DNA of 64,000 bases, from NCBI RefSeq assembly GCF_014649375.1, contig NZ_BMSX01000018.1:176525-240524 (forward strand), in the 5' to 3' direction. The position numbers and the translations under genes were made by a program. This stretch comes from Streptomyces aurantiogriseus. GTDB lineage: Bacteria; Actinomycetota; Actinomycetes; Streptomycetales; Streptomycetaceae. A model generated the notes under the pieces. The model saw only the letters and a list, made by a program, of their open reading frames with translations. It was not told where the DNA came from and searched no databases. Below are positions 1-8,158 of this stretch, piece after piece (the first letter of the stretch is position 1; each line of letters starts with the position of its first letter).

Positions 1-708
1 GCCCTGCTCGGCGTCGGCCTCATGGGCACCGTCTGCGAGATGGCCTGGAACCAGGGCATCGATCTCTACGGCTACGACGACAGCCGCTTCTTCAAGGGCG
101 CCCAGTACGTGGCCAAGTGGAGCCTCGGCGGGGATGTCGCCTACACGGCCAACACCCGCAAGAAGGGGGCGATCGGCGGCTGGTCGGGGACGGAGACCGC
201 CTCCGACGCGGCCGCCGTCGATCCGACGATGACCCGTCCGATCTGGGCGATGATCGCGAACCACTACACCAAGCGGCGTGGGCTGTCCGCCCCGTACCTC
301 ACCCGTATCGCCGCCAAGGCCGCCCCCGAGGGCGGTGGCGGCGACTACGGGCCCAACAGCGGCGGCTACGACCAACTCGGCTTCGGGACGCTGGCGTTCA
401 CGCGGGACAAGTCGGCGGGGACCTCCGGTGGTGGGGGCGGGGTGCCGTCGCCGTCGGCCTCGGAGGCCGCTGCGGCGTCCGACTCCTCGGCGAGCCCGTC
501 GGCGTCGGCGTCGGCTTCGGCGTCCGGCTCGAGCGCCGTGGCCGGGTCGGCCCCCAGCCCGGCCGGCGGGAGGAGCGGCGACCTCGCCTCCACCGGCTCC
601 ACCGATGTCGTCGCCTGGACCGCCGCGACGGGGGTCACCGCCCTAGCGGGCGGGCTGCTGTTGCTGCGGCGGAGGGGGCGGACGGGGGGCGGGGCCCACA
701 GCAAGTAG
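1..708 (+). CDS. Sortase-anchored alginate-lyase-like surface protein, 3' part
   Basis: The gene enters from the left edge, so its start and most of its catalytic part are missing; the reading frame is open from base 1. The visible N-terminal stretch (NQGIDLYGYDDSRFFKGAQY, then SLGGDV) resembles the C-terminal half of the alginate lyase / PL5-like (alpha/alpha) fold of secreted polysaccharide lyases; this is family memory and only moderately certain. After about residue 135 comes a Ser/Ala/Pro/Gly-rich linker, then LASTG, a hydrophobic segment (VVAWTAATGVTALAGGLLLL) and an RRRGR tail. That is the classic LAxTG cell-wall sorting signal used by class E sortases in Streptomyces. The protein is therefore expected to be exported and covalently attached to peptidoglycan. 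Confidence 0.75.
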   Translation, partial: ALLGVGLMGTVCEMAWNQGIDLYGYDDSRFFKGAQYVAKWSLGGDVAYTANTRKKGAIGGWSGTETASDAAAVDPTMTRPIWAMIANHYTKRRGLSAPYLTRIAAKAAPEGGGGDYGPNSGGYDQLGFGTLAFTRDKSAGTSGGGGGVPSPSASEAAAASDSSASPSASASASASGSSAVAGSAPSPAGGRSGDLASTGSTDVVAWTAATGVTALAGGLLLLRRRGRTGGGAHSK

Positions 709-1413
709 GCCCCGTGGCGGCTGGGGCGGAGGGGGTCGGCTGAGCCAGGGTTTCCTCGCCCCCGCCGCCCCTACCCTTCCCGACCTCCAGGGGCTCCGCC
801 CCTTCAACCCCACCAGGGGGCTCCGCCCCCTGAACCCCCAGCGGGGCTCCGCCCCTGAACCCCACGCAGGCCTCCGCCTCTGAACCCGCGCGGGCCTCCC
901 CCTGAACTTCCAGCGGGGCTACGCCCCTGCACTCCACGCAGGGCTCCGCCCCTTCGACCTCACCAGGGGGCTTCCGCCACCTGACCCCCGCAGGCCGCAC
1001 CCCCTGCACTTCACACGGGGCCACTGCCGCCACTGCGCCCCGGCCGGTTGCGCCCCTGCAGGCGGTTGACACGTCGGCCAGGGGCGCTGGCCGGGGCCAT
1101 CACGGTTGTCTTCGGGCGCTGCAGTCCTCGGGGCCCGGCCGTTACGCCGTCGCTGTCTTCGGGCCCAGTGGGCCCCCGGGGCCCTGCGAGCCCCGAGGCC
1201 CGCGCGTCCCTCCCCCGCCGGTTGCGCCCCTGCGGCAGTTGGAACGCCGGGCAGGGGTGCACTTCGGGGCCGGGCCGTTACGCCGTCGCTGTCTTGGGGC
1301 CCTGTGGGCCCCCGGGGCCCTGGGAGCCCCGAGGCCCGCGCGTCCCTCCCCCGCCGGTTGCGCCCCTGCGGCAGTTGGAACGTCGGCCAGGGGTGCCGCT
1401 CGGGGCCCGGCCG
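709..1413. repeat. Gene-poor gap with degenerate GGGGCTCCGCCCC repeats and a 136-bp tandem repeat
   Basis: No convincing gene lies here. From about 785 to 1000 there are roughly eight degenerate copies of a 27-33 bp unit built on the palindrome GGGGCTCCGCCCC (clear copies at 790-802, 816-830 and 843-855), each able to form a small hairpin. From about 1137 to past 1480 there is a second repeat with an exact 136-bp period: the marker GTTACGCCGTCGCTGTCTT occurs at 1141, 1277 and 1413. The last copy overlaps the 3' end of the downstream minus-strand transporter. Long open frames across this stretch on both strands are by-products of repeat periodicity and GC content. Confidence 0.8.
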
Positions 1414-2967
1414 TTACGCCGTCGCTGTCTTCGGGCCCTGTGGGCCCCGGGGGCCCTGGGAGTCCCGTGAGCCGGGCGTTCCGGCGGCTGTCACCTTCGT
1501 CCTTGCCTTTGTCGCCGCCGCTGTCAGGGGCTTGGCGATGTCCTCCAGGGAGCGGCGTTCGGCGTGGACGGCGAGGAAGGCGGCGACCAGGCCCGCCGCG
1601 CACATCAGGGTGGCGCCGATCTGGAAGGCGAGGACCGTGTCGCCGACCTTGCCCGTGCTGGTGAGGTCGGCGAAGAGCAGGGGGCCGCTGATGCCGCCGG
1701 CGGCGGTGCCGAGGGCGTAGAAGAAGGCGATGGACATCGCGCGGGTCTCCATGGGGAAGACCTCGGAGACCGTGAGGTAGGCGCTGGAGGCGCCCGCCGA
1801 CGCGAAGAACAGCACCGCGCACCAGCAGGCCGTCAGGGTGCTCGCGCTCAGCGCACCCTGGTCGAACAGCCAGGCCGTGCCGAAGAGGAACAGGCCCGAG
1901 AGCAGGTACGTCGACGAGATCATCACCCTGCGGCCGACCGTGTCGAACAGCTTGCCCAGCAGCAGCGGGCCGCAGAAGTTGCCGAGGGCGATGACGGCGA
2001 AGTAGTAGCCGGTGTCGCCGCTCGGCACGTCGAAGAACGTCGTCAGGATCGCGCCGAACCCGAAGGTGATCGCGTTGTAGAGGAAGGCCTGGCCGATGAA
2101 GAGGGAGAAGCCGAGGATCGCGCGCCGGCGGTACTCGGAGAAGACCGTGCGGCCGATCTCCACGAAGGACACGCTGCGGCGCTGGTGGATGGTGATCTCG
2201 CCCTCGGCCGGCGGCAGCGGCTCGCCCTTCTCGGCCTCGACCTGCCGTTCGATGGCGGAGACGATCCGTTCCGCCTCGCCGTCCCGGCCGTGGATCAGCA
2301 GCCAGCGTGGGCTCTCCGGGACGTGTCGTCGTACGAGGAGGATCACCAGGGCGAGGACGGCGCCGAGGGCGAACGTCAGACGCCAGCCCACGTTCGCCGC
2401 GAAGACGTCCGTGTTCAGCGCGACGATCGACAGCAGCGAACCGCCGACCGCGCCCAGCCAGAAGCTGCCGTTGATCATCAGGTCGACGCGGCCCCGGTAC
2501 TCCGCCGGGATCAGCTCGTCGATCGCGGAGTTGATCGCCGCGTACTCACCGCCGATGCCGAAGCCGGTGAGGAAGCGGAAGAGCAGGAACCACCAGGTGT
2601 CGAAGGAGAACGCGGTGAGGGCGGTGGCCGCGAGGTACACCGCGAGCGTGATCATGAAGAGTTTTTTACGACCCCAGCGGTCGGTCAGCCTGCCCCAGAA
2701 GAGGGCACCGACGCAGGCACCCGCCACGTACAGCGCGGCCGCGATGCCGGTGACCTCCCCGGAGGTGATCGGCAGTCCGCTGCCCGGCTCCGACAGCCGG
2801 CTCGCGATGTTGCCGACGACCGTGACTTCGAGGCCGTCGAGGATCCACACGGTGCCGAGACCGATCACGATCGTCCAGTGCCAGCGCGACCATGGGAGAC
2901 GGTCGAGACGGGCGGGGATGTTCGTGGTGACGGTTCGGCCGGTCGCTGCCTGTGCGGCGGTGCTCAT
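1414..2967 (-). CDS. MFS transporter, sugar-porter type, with repeat-derived C-terminal tail
   Basis: A 517-residue, 12-helix major facilitator permease. The family signature between helices 2 and 3 is GRLTDRWGRKK (about residues 92-102), with GRVDLMINGSFW after helix 4 and PESPRW (about 217-222) before the central loop. PESPRW and the pattern RFLTGFGIGGEY place it in the sugar porter/metabolite:H+ symporter group; the substrate cannot be read from sequence. The ATG at 2967 is preceded by GGAGGGAG. The last 20 or so residues (SRDSQGPRGPQGPKTATA) are Gly/Pro-rich, unlike any MFS tail, and are encoded by the 136-bp repeat, which also supplies the TAA stop. The ancestral end was probably near KPLTAAATKA. 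Confidence 0.88.
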   Translation of the reverse strand: MSTAAQAATGRTVTTNIPARLDRLPWSRWHWTIVIGLGTVWILDGLEVTVVGNIASRLSEPGSGLPITSGEVTGIAAALYVAGACVGALFWGRLTDRWGRKKLFMITLAVYLAATALTAFSFDTWWFLLFRFLTGFGIGGEYAAINSAIDELIPAEYRGRVDLMINGSFWLGAVGGSLLSIVALNTDVFAANVGWRLTFALGAVLALVILLVRRHVPESPRWLLIHGRDGEAERIVSAIERQVEAEKGEPLPPAEGEITIHQRRSVSFVEIGRTVFSEYRRRAILGFSLFIGQAFLYNAITFGFGAILTTFFDVPSGDTGYYFAVIALGNFCGPLLLGKLFDTVGRRVMISSTYLLSGLFLFGTAWLFDQGALSASTLTACWCAVLFFASAGASSAYLTVSEVFPMETRAMSIAFFYALGTAAGGISGPLLFADLTSTGKVGDTVLAFQIGATLMCAAGLVAAFLAVHAERRSLEDIAKPLTAAATKARTKVTAAGTPGSRDSQGPRGPQGPKTATA

Positions 2968-3020
2968 GGGCTCCCTCCTCGTCGAGCGGAACCCCGGTCG
3001 GGTGCCCCGAGGAGGAGTGG

Positions 3021-4340
3021 CTACGCCCCCAGCCCCCGGCTCACCGTATAGATCAACAACCCCGCCAACGACCCCACCACCGTGCCGTTGATCCGGATGA
3101 ACTGCAGGTCACGGCCGATGTGTGCCTCGATCTTGCGGGTCGTGTGCTCGGCGTCCCAGCCGGCCACCGTGTCCGTGATGAGGGAGGTGATCTCCTTGCG
3201 GTACGTCGTCACGACGTGCACCGCCGCGCCCTCGACCCAGCTGTCGACCTTGTCCTGGACCTTCTGTTCGGTGGCCATGCGCGTGCCCAGGGAGAGCAGG
3301 GCGGCCCGCACCCGCAGGCGCAGCTCGCTGCGCTCGTCCTCCGCCGCCGACACGATCATGGCTCGTACGGCGGTCCAGGCGGAGGCGATGAGGTCCTGGA
3401 CCTCACCGCGGCCCAGCACCTCGCCCTTGAGCCGCTCCACCCGCGCGCGCGTGTCGGTGTCGGACTGCAGGTCGGAGGCGAAGTCGGTGAGGAAGCGGTC
3501 CAGGGCACCACGGGCCGGGTGGGACGGCATGTCCCGGATCTCCGCGCAGAACCGCAGCAGCTCCTTGTAGACGCGCTCACCGACCTTCCGGTCGACGAAC
3601 CTCGGCGTCCAGCCGGGCGCGCCGCCCTGCACCGCGTCCATCACGGAGTCGGCGTGCAGCACCAGCCAGTCGTGCGCCCGGGTCACCACCAGGTCGACGG
3701 CCCGGCGGTGACCGCCGTCCGCGACGATCCCCTCCAGCATCTTCCCCAGCCCCGGCCCGACCTCCTGCGCGTCCGCCCGCCGCGTGATCGCCTCGCCGAC
3801 CACCGCCTGCACGTCAGAGTCGCGCAGCACCGTCAGCGCGCCCCGCAGGGCCGTCGCCAGCTCCGACGTCACCCGGTCCGCGTTCCCCGGCTCCGCCAGC
3901 CACGCGCCCAGCCGGCTGCCGATGCCGACCGCGCGCAGCCGCTGCCGTACGACGTCCTCGGAGAGGAAGTTCTCACCGACGAAGTCGCCCAGGGTGACGC
4001 CCAGCTGGTCCTTCTTGGTGGGGATGATCGCCGTGTGCGGGATGGGCAGGCCCAGCGGATGGCGGAAGAGCGCCGTGACCGCGAACCAGTCGGCGAGCGC
4101 GCCGACCATGCCGGCCTCGGCGGCCGCCGCCACATACCGCGCCCAGGCGCCGGCGCCCTGATGGGAGGCCCACTCGGCGAGGACGTACACCACGGCCACG
4201 AACAGCAGCATCCCGGTCGCGGTGAGCTTCATCCGCCGTACCCCGCGCTGCCGCTCCTCGTCGGCGGCGCTGAAGACGGTCATGGCGCGGGCCGCACCCA
4301 GCACCTTTTCTTCCGCTTCTACCGTTTCCGTACGATCCAT
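3021..4340 (-). CDS. DUF445 family membrane protein
   Basis: Conserved membrane-associated protein of about 439 residues. It has an N-terminal hydrophobic helix (TGMLLFVAVVYVLAEWA), then the DUF445 hallmark GMVGALADWFAVTALFRHPLGLPIPHT (begins about residue 80), a long helical middle and a second hydrophobic C-terminal helix (VVGSLAGLLIYTVSRGLGA). Biochemical function of the family is unknown. The start at 4340 (MDRTETVEAEE) is chosen because GGAG lies just upstream; the frame is open to 4418, but the extra residues are Cys/Arg-rich and unlikely to be coding. It lies about 50 bp downstream of the MFS gene start on the same strand, so the two may be co-transcribed. Confidence 0.85.
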   Translation of the reverse strand: MDRTETVEAEEKVLGAARAMTVFSAADEERQRGVRRMKLTATGMLLFVAVVYVLAEWASHQGAGAWARYVAAAAEAGMVGALADWFAVTALFRHPLGLPIPHTAIIPTKKDQLGVTLGDFVGENFLSEDVVRQRLRAVGIGSRLGAWLAEPGNADRVTSELATALRGALTVLRDSDVQAVVGEAITRRADAQEVGPGLGKMLEGIVADGGHRRAVDLVVTRAHDWLVLHADSVMDAVQGGAPGWTPRFVDRKVGERVYKELLRFCAEIRDMPSHPARGALDRFLTDFASDLQSDTDTRARVERLKGEVLGRGEVQDLIASAWTAVRAMIVSAAEDERSELRLRVRAALLSLGTRMATEQKVQDKVDSWVEGAAVHVVTTYRKEITSLITDTVAGWDAEHTTRKIEAHIGRDLQFIRINGTVVGSLAGLLIYTVSRGLGA

Positions 4341-4516
4341 CCACTCCACCCGTTCCGGATCCCCCGCGTCACCCACGCAAACATTGTCCCTACATGACCG
4401 ACTCCTGGAACAAAACAAGAGTTCCCGGCGTCTATCAGCCGGGGGAGCTCAACGGTGACCTCCTGCATGTCTTTTCGGAGCCTCGCCGCTCCCTCGCCTA
4501 GGAGAACCACACCCGC

Positions 4517-5851
4517 ATGACCAAGCCTCATCACGGTTATGCCCTGCTGTCCGCGATCATCGCCGTGATCGTGGCCCTTTCAGCAGCCATCTACATAGGG
4601 GTCGACGCCGGACACGGCCGTACCGAGGACACCCTCGCCGCACCCCGCTCGGCCCACAACCCCGCCGCCCCCGTCTCGACCGGCGTCTGGGTCGGCACCT
4701 GGGCCGCCGCCCCCGTCGGCGGCGAGCCCCTCACCGAGACGGACGGCATGGCGGGACGCACGGTCCGCAACGTCGTCCACACCAGCGTCGGCGGCACCAG
4801 CGCCCGCATCACCCTGTCCAACCTCTACGGCACCCAGCCGCTGACCGTCACCGCCGCCACCCTCGCCGTCGCGGCCGGCGACGACACCCCCGCCGCGGCC
4901 GCCGGCACCCTGCGCCGGCTCACCTTCGGCGGTGCCCTCACGGTCGTCGTCCCGGTGGGCGGCCAGACCGTCAGCGACGCCGTCGCCCTCGCCGTCCCCC
5001 AGGACTCCGACATCCTGGTCAGCACCTACACACCCACGTCCTCCGGCCCCGTCACCTTCCATCCGCGCGCCCGGCAGACCAGCTACGTCGCCGACGGCGA
5101 GCACACCGAGGACACGACAGGAGCCGCGTACACCGGGCAGAGCGCCTACTGGCGTTACCTGACCGCCCTGGACGTCCTCAGCAACGAGGCCGACGGCACC
5201 GTCGTCGCCTTCGGCGACTCCATCACCGACGGCGTCACCTCCACCATGAACGCCAACCGCCGCTGGCCCGACGTGCTCTCCGACCGGCTGCGCGCCGCGC
5301 TCGCCTCCGGCGCGGACGCGCCCCGCTACGGCGTCGTCAACGAGGGCATCAGCGGCAACCAGGTCCTCGCCGACGGACGCGGCCGGCCCGCGAACAACCC
5401 CAGCGGGCTGGGACGCTTCGAGCGGGACGTCCTCGGCCGCCCGAACGTCAGGGTCGTCGTCATCGACCTCGGCGTCAACGACATCCTGCGCAACCGCACC
5501 CTCGCCGATCCCGACGCCGTCCTCACCGGCCTGCGCACCCTCGTCGACCGCGCCCACGCCCGCGGCATCAAGGTCGTCGGCACCACCCTCATGCCCTTCT
5601 ACGGCCACCGCGGCTACACCGTCGCCCGCGAGGGCGTCCGCCGGCAGATCAACGAGGGCATCCGCTCGGGCTCGGTCTTCGACGAGGTCGCGGACGTCGA
5701 CAAGGAGCTCCGCGATCCTTACGACCCTCGGCGCCTGCGCTCGGACTACGACTCGGGGGACCATCTGCACCCCAGCGACAAGGGGTACCGGAGGATGGCG
5801 GAGGTCATCGAGCTGGGGCAATTGGAGGGGGCGGCGCCAGCGCGGCTGTAG
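4517..5851 (+). CDS. Secreted SGNH/GDSL-type hydrolase
   Basis: A 444-residue esterase/lipase-like hydrolase. The N-terminus (basic MTKPHHGYALL then a hydrophobic segment ending near ALSAAIYIG) is a signal peptide or signal anchor. SGNH blocks are all present: AFGDSITDG with the nucleophile Ser near residue 235 (block I), NEGISGNQ (block II, oxyanion Gly), DLGVNDI with Asn near 321 (block III) and DHLHP with the Asp-x-x-His pair near 415-418 (block V). The region of about 180 residues before block I looks like a beta-rich accessory domain, as in Streptomyces SGNH enzymes acting on cell-wall or polysaccharide esters. Substrate unknown. The ATG at 4517 follows AGGAG. A strong hairpin terminator lies just downstream. 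Confidence 0.88.
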   Translation: MTKPHHGYALLSAIIAVIVALSAAIYIGVDAGHGRTEDTLAAPRSAHNPAAPVSTGVWVGTWAAAPVGGEPLTETDGMAGRTVRNVVHTSVGGTSARITLSNLYGTQPLTVTAATLAVAAGDDTPAAAAGTLRRLTFGGALTVVVPVGGQTVSDAVALAVPQDSDILVSTYTPTSSGPVTFHPRARQTSYVADGEHTEDTTGAAYTGQSAYWRYLTALDVLSNEADGTVVAFGDSITDGVTSTMNANRRWPDVLSDRLRAALASGADAPRYGVVNEGISGNQVLADGRGRPANNPSGLGRFERDVLGRPNVRVVVIDLGVNDILRNRTLADPDAVLTGLRTLVDRAHARGIKVVGTTLMPFYGHRGYTVAREGVRRQINEGIRSGSVFDEVADVDKELRDPYDPRRLRSDYDSGDHLHPSDKGYRRMAEVIELGQLEGAAPARL

Positions 5852-5880
5852 CGGGCGGGTCGGGCTGATCCGTACACGGA

Positions 5881-5920
5881 AAACGGCCTGCGCATCATTC
5901 CTTCGATTCGCAGGCCGTTT
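5881..5920. terminator. Bidirectional hairpin terminator
   Basis: A perfect 12-bp inverted repeat, AAACGGCCTGCG at 5881-5892 and its complement at 5909-5920, separated by a 16-nt loop. It lies between the end of the SGNH hydrolase and the 3' end of the opposing tRNA-Leu gene. The flanking A/T runs (AAA and TTT) make it usable from both directions. Confidence 0.85.
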
Positions 5921-5924
5921 GATG

Positions 5925-6008
5925 TGCGGCGGAAGGGATTCGAACCCTCAAGCCCGATCAAGGGCCACAGATCCTAAGTCTGCTGCGTCGCCGTTGCGCC
6001 ACCGCCGC
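5925..6008 (-). tRNA. tRNA-Leu (anticodon UAG)
   Basis: Read on the minus strand, a 7-bp acceptor stem GCGGCGG/CCGCCGC closes an 84-nt type II tRNA with discriminator A. The anticodon arm CAGACTTAGGATCTG places UAG at positions 34-36, decoding CUA (and wobble CUN). A long variable arm (GTGGCCCTTGATCGGGCTTGA) and the T-loop GGGTTCGAATCCC are visible. No CCA is encoded; the next bases are CAT on the minus strand. Confidence 0.93.
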
Positions 6009-6364
6009 TAGCCGCCTGCCATCGTACCGGGAGTCGTCGGCCGCCTTCTGCCGCCCCGGCACCAGCGCTTGGCGTAGGCGCTTTGTCGCCGTCCGATGGT
6101 TCCTCTTGTGCTGTACCGGAACATCCTCAGGCCGTTTGGCATTCGGGGCCGGCCTTCCCCGCTGGTGCGCCTGCCCCAGGCAGTGTGCCGTCGTCAGGTG
6201 GTCGTCGATGATCCACTGCCGCAGCTTCTTCCGCTGCGCCGCGCTGTTCCTGCGGCCCAGGCGACGCAGCACCTCCGTGATGGAGGTTCTCCGTCCGCCA
6301 CGAAGCGACTGTGCTGGTCGCAGCCGTGAACGAGTGGCTGTGACCAGCACCGTCGCAACGGCCC
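6009..6364. other. Intergenic gap without a recognised gene
   Basis: About 350 bp between tRNA-Leu and the VOC gene. Both strands carry open frames of 75-130 codons, but none has a plausible ribosome site or recognisable domain. A minus-strand stretch around 6200-6300 (EVLRRLGRRN ... LRQWIIDDHL) looks slightly protein-like and could be an eroded gene fragment; I could not assign it. Confidence 0.5.
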
Positions 6365-6820
6365 TCAGACGACGTCGAATTCGTTGCCCTCGGGGTCCTG
6401 CATGGCGGCGGCGTAGAGCCCCATGTCCGGCTCATCCTTGATCCGCAGCACGGTGGCACCAGCTTTGACCAGCCGTTCCACCGTAGCCTTGACCCGCTGT
6501 GTGCGGACGTCCAGTGGGACGTCACGGCCACCGCCGACCTTCAGGTCGAAGTGCCACCGGTTCTTGGCGACCTTCGGCTCCGGAACCTGTTGGAACCACA
6601 CCCTCGGTCCACGTCCCACGGGATCGATGATCGACTCCGCAACATCCCCGGCGCCGGCCGGCAACTCTGCCTCGGGCACCCCCACCGCCGCCCAGTAAGC
6701 ACGCCACGTGGCATGCCCGCCCGGCGGAGGCTCAGGCACGTAGCCCAGGGCCTCGGCCCAGAAAGTCACCATTCTCTGCGGATCGGAGCAGTCGATCGTC
6801 AGCTGCACTGTCATCTCCAT
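6365..6820 (-). CDS. VOC (glyoxalase/bleomycin-resistance fold) family protein
   Basis: A protein of about 151 residues with the two-module vicinal-oxygen-chelate pattern. It begins MTVQLTIDCSDPQRMVTFWAEALGY and contains WFQQVPEPKVAKNRWHFDL and, near the C-terminus, MQDPEGNEFDVV, the usual DPxGNEF end of glyoxalase-like domains. Metal ligands are plausibly the first-strand Asp/His position, H in RWHFDL and E in GNEFDV. The start is either 6820 or the second ATG at 6814; both give the same domain. The frame continues upstream to 7555, but that part is antisense to the esterase gene. Function (resistance or small-molecule enzyme) is not decidable. Confidence 0.85.
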   Translation of the reverse strand: MEMTVQLTIDCSDPQRMVTFWAEALGYVPEPPPGGHATWRAYWAAVGVPEAELPAGAGDVAESIIDPVGRGPRVWFQQVPEPKVAKNRWHFDLKVGGGRDVPLDVRTQRVKATVERLVKAGATVLRIKDEPDMGLYAAAMQDPEGNEFDVV

Positions 6821-6873
6821 GCTCGGAGCATCCCAGGCAGGTCTGACAGACGATCCACTTGCGCAACAGGCCC

Positions 6874-8100
6874 TTAGCCCTGCGGGATGTCCTTGAGGAA
6901 CAAGATCCCGTCGCTGTCCGCCAGGTGGGCCGGGTCGAGCGAGGCGTAGCCGAACCAGGGGGATACGCGAGGCGCGGGCCGTGTGTCGCCGAGGGCGGTG
7001 GCCAGCCGCGGGGCGTCGATGACGCAGCGGTCCGCCGGGAGGGCGTACAGGAGTCCTTCGACGGTGTCCGGCGGCGGCGTGTCCACTCCCTCGTGCCGGA
7101 TCGTGCCGAGGGCCGTGGCCACGAAGGCGTACTCCTCGCCGAGCTGGGCGCTCACGAGCGCACCGGCGCTCCACCACTCCACCGGCCCCTCCCACATCTG
7201 CATCGCGCTCTTCTCCCGCTGGAGATGGGAGTTGTGGGCATGGACGAGTGCCGGGCCACGAGCGGCGACGGCGAGGAGGTTGTGGGCCATCATCGAATCC
7301 CGCAACGCGCACAGCCGCGTCATGCGGGCCGGTGAGGTGTCGGCCATCCAGTAGTGGTAGCGCAGCAGGCCGGTGGCGGTGCGCCCGTACAGGCGCGCCC
7401 GGTCCCAGTCGTCCCGCGAGGTCGCCGTGATCAGGTGCGGCGTCTGCTGGTCGAGCAGCGCCACCAAATCGTCGGCGAGCAGCCGCAGCCGGCCGGCCTC
7501 GGCCGACTGCCCCACGGACTGGGCTGGGTCCATCATCGCGGCGGGATCGGTCCACCGGTCGTCGGTGCCGAGCAGGTGGTCGAGTGTGTCCGCGGTGCAG
7601 GGGAGCAGGTCCGCGTCCACCCGGGCCGCGAGGTAGCCGTGGAGTGCGGTGAGGGCCTGCCGGGGGCTCGCGGCGTGGGTGATCTCCAGCGGGCCGTCGA
7701 AACCGGCGAAGCGGAGCCGCTCGGACGCGGGCCGGCCGTCGTTGTCGGCGCGGACGTTGTAGGCGCGCATCCAGCGCACGAGCTCGCGGTTGGCCGCAGA
7801 CGCGCCGAGCCCAAGCTCCGGATGGCTGAACCCGTGCTCCATGACCTCGTCGAGGGTGCCTGTGCCCGAGGTGACGTAGTCGTCCACGACCAGGCCCATC
7901 ATGCAGTCGCTCTCGATCGCGATGGTCCGGTAGCCCTCCTGCTCGACGAGCTGCTGGAAGAGCTCGTTGCGCACCTCGAGCAGAGCGTCCTCGCCGTGGG
8001 TGGGCTCGCCCAGGGCGAGCACCCGGGGCCGGGCCGGGAGCAGCCTCATGACGGCGGCAGCCTCGACGGCATGGGCGGTGTCCTTGATGTCGGTAACCAT
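6874..8100 (-). CDS. Erythromycin esterase family protein
   Basis: A 408-residue protein of the EreA/EreB-like superfamily. Characteristic blocks are LALGEPTHGEDALLEVRNELF near the N-terminus (active-site GExTHG with the following Glu), YRTIAIESDCMMGLVVDDYV, and the later ALVHAHNSHLQR, which carries the conserved His. Family members open macrolide lactone rings, but many Streptomyces paralogues have unknown substrates. The start at 8100 (MVTDIKDTAHAV) fits the family N-terminus; the frame upstream to 8160 overlaps the divergent regulator gene. The divergent pairing with a TioE-like MerR protein suggests ligand-induced expression. Confidence 0.87.
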   Translation of the reverse strand: MVTDIKDTAHAVEAAAVMRLLPARPRVLALGEPTHGEDALLEVRNELFQQLVEQEGYRTIAIESDCMMGLVVDDYVTSGTGTLDEVMEHGFSHPELGLGASAANRELVRWMRAYNVRADNDGRPASERLRFAGFDGPLEITHAASPRQALTALHGYLAARVDADLLPCTADTLDHLLGTDDRWTDPAAMMDPAQSVGQSAEAGRLRLLADDLVALLDQQTPHLITATSRDDWDRARLYGRTATGLLRYHYWMADTSPARMTRLCALRDSMMAHNLLAVAARGPALVHAHNSHLQREKSAMQMWEGPVEWWSAGALVSAQLGEEYAFVATALGTIRHEGVDTPPPDTVEGLLYALPADRCVIDAPRLATALGDTRPAPRVSPWFGYASLDPAHLADSDGILFLKDIPQG

Positions 8101-8101
8101 G

Positions 8102-8158
8102 CCTTGAACGCTATCGTTGAACCTTCGGTGGAAACTTTTGCGCGATACCGTCAGCACC
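8102..8158. promoter_or_regulatory. Divergent promoter region with imperfect dyad
   Basis: A 58-bp spacer between the esterase and the MerR gene. TTGAACGCTATCGTTGAAC (about 8104-8122) contains the exact inverted core AACG-N4-CGTT within a longer imperfect repeat, a plausible MerR-type operator. The assignment is by position and symmetry only. Confidence 0.4.

Noticed and set aside
635..1072. Minus-strand frame of 145 codons with repeated Val-Gln-Gly-Ala-Glu-Pro units
   Set aside because: It is only the repeat array read in frame; no ribosome site, no domain, and the pattern follows the GGGGCTCCGCCCC spacing.
1564..3051. Long plus-strand frame over the MFS gene
   Set aside because: It is the GC-rich antisense shadow of a clear transporter gene, rich in Arg, Asp and Glu without hydrophobic structure.
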